DNA of 32,366 nt, taken from assembly GCA_949297215.1 (NCBI GenBank), contig CASFRV010000018.1, positions 1-32,366 of the forward strand. Direction: 5' to 3'. Shown here in pieces: positions 29,726 to 32,366 of the stretch. The position numbers and the translations under genes are program-made. Each line of letters begins with the position of its first letter. The first letter of the stretch is position 1. Source of the stretch: an uncultured Bacteroidales bacterium. GTDB taxonomy: Bacteria; Bacteroidota; Bacteroidia; Bacteroidales; Bacteroidaceae. The notes under the pieces were generated by a model, which saw only the letters and a list, made by a program, of their open reading frames with translations, ran no database searches and had not been told where the DNA came from.

Positions 29726-30928
29726 TCAGAGATTTTCCTCCTCGTCGTGAACGTTGTAGAAGACGCGCAGCGGCGTGGAGAGCACCTTGATGAAGCCTTT
29801 GGCGTCGTCGGCGGTCCAGCCCTTCTGCGTTTCGCCATATTCGCCCAGCTTGTTTTTCACCAGGTCGTCGGGGCTGTCGACGCCCACGGTCGAGAAGCCC
29901 AGCGGGCGCAGGGCCAGGATGGCCGTGCCGTTGACGTAGCGCTGCGAACTGGCGAGCATGGCCTCGATGTCGCGCATGACGGGTTCGAGATACTGGCTCT
30001 CGTGCAGGAACATGCCGTACCAGTTGCCCACCTGATCCTTCCAATACTGCTGCCACTTGGAGAGCGTGTATTTTTCCAGGAAGCGGTGGGCGGCAATGAT
30101 GAGGGCGGGCGCCGCGGCCTCGAAGCCCACGCGTCCCTTGATGCCGATGATGGTGTCGCCCACGTGCATGTCGCGGCCGATGCCGTAGGCCGAGCCTATC
30201 TCCTCGACGCGTCGTATGGCGGCGATGGGGTCGTCGTAGCGCTGGCCGTTGACGGCTTTCAGTTCGCCCCGCTCGAAGGTGAGGCGCAGCTCCTCGGAGC
30301 CGTGGCGCGTCACCTGTTTGAGGTAGGCCTCCTCGGGCAGTCCCTGCGTGCTGTCCAGTATCTCTCCGCCGCAGATGCTTGTGCCCCAGATGCCCACGTT
30401 GTAGGAGTATTTGAGCTTGGCGAAGTCGGCCTTGAAGCCGTGGGCGTTCAGGTAGTCGACCTCTTCCTGCCGTGTGAGCACGCGGTCGCGCGTGAGGGTG
30501 ATGATTTCGGTGCCGGGGGCCATGACGAGGAACGTCATGTCGAAGCGCACCTGGTCGTTGCCCGCACCGGTGGAGCCGTGGGCGATGGCGTCGGCGCCAA
30601 TCTCCTTGGCGTAGCGTGCGATGGCCATACCCTGGAAGATGCGCTCCGAGGAGACGGAGATGGGGTAGGTGCCTCCGCGCAGCACGTTGCCGAAGATCAT
30701 ATACTTCAGGCTCTTCTCGTAATATTCCTTTGTGACGTCGAGCGTGACGTACTGCTTGGCGCCGAGCTTATAGGCGTTTTCCTCGTTAGCGCGGAGCTGC
30801 TCGGCCGAGAAGCCGCCCGTGTCGGCACAGGCGGCATAGACGTCGTAACCCTTTTCCTTGGCCAGATACATCACCGTATAGGAGGTGTCCAGCCCGCCGC
30901 TGTATGCGACTACCACTTTCTTTGCCAT
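29726..30928 (-). CDS. argG: Argininosuccinate synthase
   Basis: 400 residues, ATG start, standard length. It joins citrulline and aspartate with ATP to form argininosuccinate in the cytoplasm. The N-terminal P-loop AYSGGLDTSY (8-17) is the ATP pyrophosphatase motif. AHGSTGAGNDQVRF and the downstream EGRVGFEAAAPAL-like segment (here IKGRVGFEAAAPAL) complete the synthase fold. The frame is clean and the start is followed at once by MAKKVVVAYSGG. It is the third gene of the operon, 111 bases after the acetyltransferase gene. That gap contains GC-rich partial hairpins (around 31007-31028) that could tune downstream expression. The lyase ArgH and the carbamoyltransferase are not in this window. 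Confidence 0.96.
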   Translation of the reverse strand: MAKKVVVAYSGGLDTSYTVMYLAKEKGYDVYAACADTGGFSAEQLRANEENAYKLGAKQYVTLDVTKEYYEKSLKYMIFGNVLRGGTYPISVSSERIFQGMAIARYAKEIGADAIAHGSTGAGNDQVRFDMTFLVMAPGTEIITLTRDRVLTRQEEVDYLNAHGFKADFAKLKYSYNVGIWGTSICGGEILDSTQGLPEEAYLKQVTRHGSEELRLTFERGELKAVNGQRYDDPIAAIRRVEEIGSAYGIGRDMHVGDTIIGIKGRVGFEAAAPALIIAAHRFLEKYTLSKWQQYWKDQVGNWYGMFLHESQYLEPVMRDIEAMLASSQRYVNGTAILALRPLGFSTVGVDSPDDLVKNKLGEYGETQKGWTADDAKGFIKVLSTPLRVFYNVHDEEENL

Positions 30929-31039
30929 GTTTCGTTCAGTTTTCGTTGTTGGGTTTCGGCGCGGGGCGGCCGCGGCCCGTGCGCCAGGGGTTGGGGTGTG
31001 AGGGAGTCGCCCGCGGCCGCCGGCGACGCTGTTTCTCCT

Positions 31040-31681
31040 TTATTCGCGGTCGAGCCCCTCGGCCTCGCGCACGAAGCGCACGACGTCCTCGGGCAGCTCG
31101 ACGGGCAGCTTCTCGTCGGGATGGTGGGCCGGGTCGTAGAGCATGCCCGTGCACACGCAGTATTTGCGGTGGGTGCGGGCCAGCACGTCGCAGTTGATGC
31201 AGCAGGGATGCTCGGGCGTGCCGCAGCCCTTCCAGTACTCGTCGTCCTGCGTGAGCTCGGCGAAGGGCACGGGCACGTAGCCCAGCCGCGTGTTGATGCG
31301 CATGACGGCGCCGCTGCTGGTGAGCCCGAAGAGCTTGGCCTTGGGCCAGCGCAGGCGGCTCAGCGTGAAGGCCGTCTCCTTGATGCGCGTGGCCAGATGG
31401 TGGCCGCGGAACTTGGGCACGACGATGAGGCCCGAATTGGCCACATAGTGCTTGTTTTCCCAGCTCTCGATGTAGCAGAAGCCGGCAAACTCCTCGCCGT
31501 AGAGGGCGATGATGGCCTTGCGCTCGCGCATCTTTGTGGCCACATACTCGTGCGTGCGCGAGGCGATGCCCGAGCCGCGCACCTTGGCGGCCTCGGTGAT
31601 GGTTGTCAGGATGGTATCAACGTATTTCTCGTGCGAGGCGTCGGCCACCAGCACGCGGATACCGTCGTTATATTCTTGCAT
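31040..31681 (-). CDS. GNAT acetyltransferase of the arginine operon (putative N-acetylglutamate synthase role)
   Basis: 213 residues from ATG 31681. The frame continues upstream through argR in the wrong frame, so the longer version is rejected. The GNAT core includes AIIALYGEEFAGFCYIESWE (about 57-76), the acetyl-CoA loop region LIVVPKFRGHHLATRI (85-100), and a C-terminal motif RINTRLGYVPVPF (128-140). The last third is unusual for GNATs: six cysteines at 153, 160, 161, 164, 175 and 177 (GCGTPEHPCCINCDVL ... KYCVC). This is a possible metal or iron-sulfur site. Its place right after argR and before argG suggests it performs the first acylation of glutamate, which has no separate gene here; this is inferred from position. 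argR lies 41 bases upstream. Confidence 0.85.
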   Translation of the reverse strand: MQEYNDGIRVLVADASHEKYVDTILTTITEAAKVRGSGIASRTHEYVATKMRERKAIIALYGEEFAGFCYIESWENKHYVANSGLIVVPKFRGHHLATRIKETAFTLSRLRWPKAKLFGLTSSGAVMRINTRLGYVPVPFAELTQDDEYWKGCGTPEHPCCINCDVLARTHRKYCVCTGMLYDPAHHPDEKLPVELPEDVVRFVREAEGLDRE

Positions 31682-31722
31682 GTCTGTGTTGTGTTGAAAT
31701 CGGTGGAATGGACGGGTGCCCC

Positions 31723-32208
31723 TCAGAGGTGTACGCTCTTGATGGCGGGGATGAACGTGGCGAGCTCGTCGACGAGCTGCTGCGGCGTGAGGTCGGGGGC
31801 CATGACCATGAGGATGGTGTCGTCGCCCGCGAGCGTGCCCACAACGCCGGCCGGCCGCCGGGCGTCGATGTCGGAGGCCAGACCGCCGGCATAGCCCGGC
31901 CGCGTGTGGATGACGGCCAGGTTGCCGCTGAAAGCAATGGAGCGGAAGCCCGAGTTGCGCAGATATTCGCCCGCGGCGTGCTCGCTGCCCGTGCGGCGGT
32001 ACAGCGGGTTGTCGGGCAGCACGTAGCGGTAGCCGTTCTTGCCCTGCACCTTGATGGCTTTCAGCGTGCGCAGGTCGCGCGAGAGGGTGGCCTGCGTCAC
32101 GTCGTGGCCCTGTTGGCGCAGTTCGCGCAAGATGTCGTCCTGGATGCCCGCCTCCTGGTCGTTCAGGATGGCGCGCAGCACTTGCAGCCGGTGATTGCGT
32201 TCTTTCAT
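31723..32208 (-). CDS. argR: Arginine repressor ArgR
   Basis: 161 residues from ATG 32208. An upstream in-frame ATG at 32250 is rejected because a full promoter (32238-32269) overlaps it and because family members start MKxRxxRL. The N-terminal winged helix-turn-helix (about 1-65) includes ILRELRQQGHDVTQATLSRDL with the recognition helix around 38-50. The C-terminal oligomerisation and arginine-binding domain (about 85-161) contains the GDDTILMV segment (128-135), where arginine carboxyl and guanidino contacts form in family members. ArgR acts as a hexamer, with arginine as co-repressor, on operator boxes upstream of arginine genes. As the first gene of the operon it probably controls its own transcription. 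Confidence 0.95.
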   Translation of the reverse strand: MKERNHRLQVLRAILNDQEAGIQDDILRELRQQGHDVTQATLSRDLRTLKAIKVQGKNGYRYVLPDNPLYRRTGSEHAAGEYLRNSGFRSIAFSGNLAVIHTRPGYAGGLASDIDARRPAGVVGTLAGDDTILMVMAPDLTPQQLVDELATFIPAIKSVHL

Positions 32209-32237
32209 ATTGGGTGCGATTCGTTTCAGATTGGCTG

Positions 32238-32269
32238 CAAAAATAGACATATCCCTTTATATATGCAAA
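32238..32269 (-). promoter_or_regulatory. Bacteroidetes-type promoter of the arginine operon
   Basis: On the minus strand, TTTG (32269-32266), 20 bases, TATTTTTG (32245-32238), an exact match to both consensus elements at the right spacing. Transcription would start near 32231, so the ATG at 32208 is the start and the ATG at 32250 is not in the mRNA. Confidence 0.7.
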
Positions 32270-32311
32270 CAATATGCCGTGTTTAACGAATAAAACGTGG
32301 ATATATGCAGA
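32257..32311. promoter_or_regulatory. Candidate ArgR operator half-sites
   Basis: ATATATGCA occurs at 32259-32267 and 32301-32309, 42 bases apart (four helical turns), with an additional AATATGC between. It resembles half of the ARG box core (TGxATWWWWATxCA). The first copy overlaps the -33 element, the usual position for repression. Degenerate match, so modest confidence. Confidence 0.35.
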
Positions 32312-32366
32312 AATGGCCGCCTGCCGCGCTCTCTTGGCCGCCTGCCGCGGGGCGGGGCGGCGGGGG

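Noticed and set aside
29690-31894. 734-codon plus-strand frame opposite argC, argG and the acetyltransferase gene
   Set aside because: It covers three certain genes on the other strand and their spacers, with shadow-type composition.
31040-32272. A 410-residue fusion of an upstream part with the acetyltransferase
   Set aside because: The first 197 residues are argR read in the wrong frame. ArgR itself is intact in its own frame, so the acetyltransferase starts at 31681.

Overview
The window looks like chromosome from a GC-rich member of the Bacteroidales, most likely Prevotellaceae-like. The signs are promoter elements of the Bacteroidetes type (TTTG/TTGC, about 19-20 bases, TAnnTTTG), a lipoprotein with an acidic export signal after its cysteine, several large secreted proteins ending in type IX secretion (T9SS)-like tails (GVYIV-GRKV-I-K), a bifunctional aspartokinase-homoserine dehydrogenase, and the argR-GNAT-argG-argC-argD gene order. 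The placement is inferred from gene content, not from a marker gene. No rRNA, tRNA, CRISPR array, transposase or phage gene was recognised.

Layout. 1-448: 3' end of an unrecognised gene (+). 640-4731: a minus-strand operon of a surface lipoprotein followed by four membrane proteins that all begin with nearly the same CxxC...CxxC zinc-ribbon module and then diverge. 4732-5260: leader and divergent promoter region. 5261-5854: conserved-looking Bacteroidales protein of unknown role. 5855-6494: repeat-rich spacer. 6495-10567: GHL10-type glycosidase and thrA (+). 10686-12060: phosphodiesterase and a DUF805 membrane protein (-). 12061-12671: spacer with an 84-bp tandem repeat that carries a promoter. 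12672-21240: three large secreted proteins (+). 21241-21648: spacer sharing a repeat with 5855-6494. 21649-23811: GH36 alpha-galactosidase (-). 23812-24694: repeat hot spot with a nested inverted repeat. 24695-27413: a fourth large secreted protein and a 59-residue peptide gene. 27580-32208: arginine operon (-).

How it fits together. The arginine operon (ArgR repressor, acetyltransferase, ArgG, ArgC, ArgD) and ThrA are housekeeping amino-acid synthesis. The middle of the window is about cell-surface function: exported Ig-like and lectin-like proteins, two polysaccharide-active glycosidases and a secreted phosphodiesterase. The zinc-ribbon operon is the least explained gene cluster. It looks like one small metal-binding sensor or adaptor head reused on different membrane bodies. 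Most of the unexplained signal is in the spacers, which carry at least three families of dispersed, palindromic, intergenic repeats.
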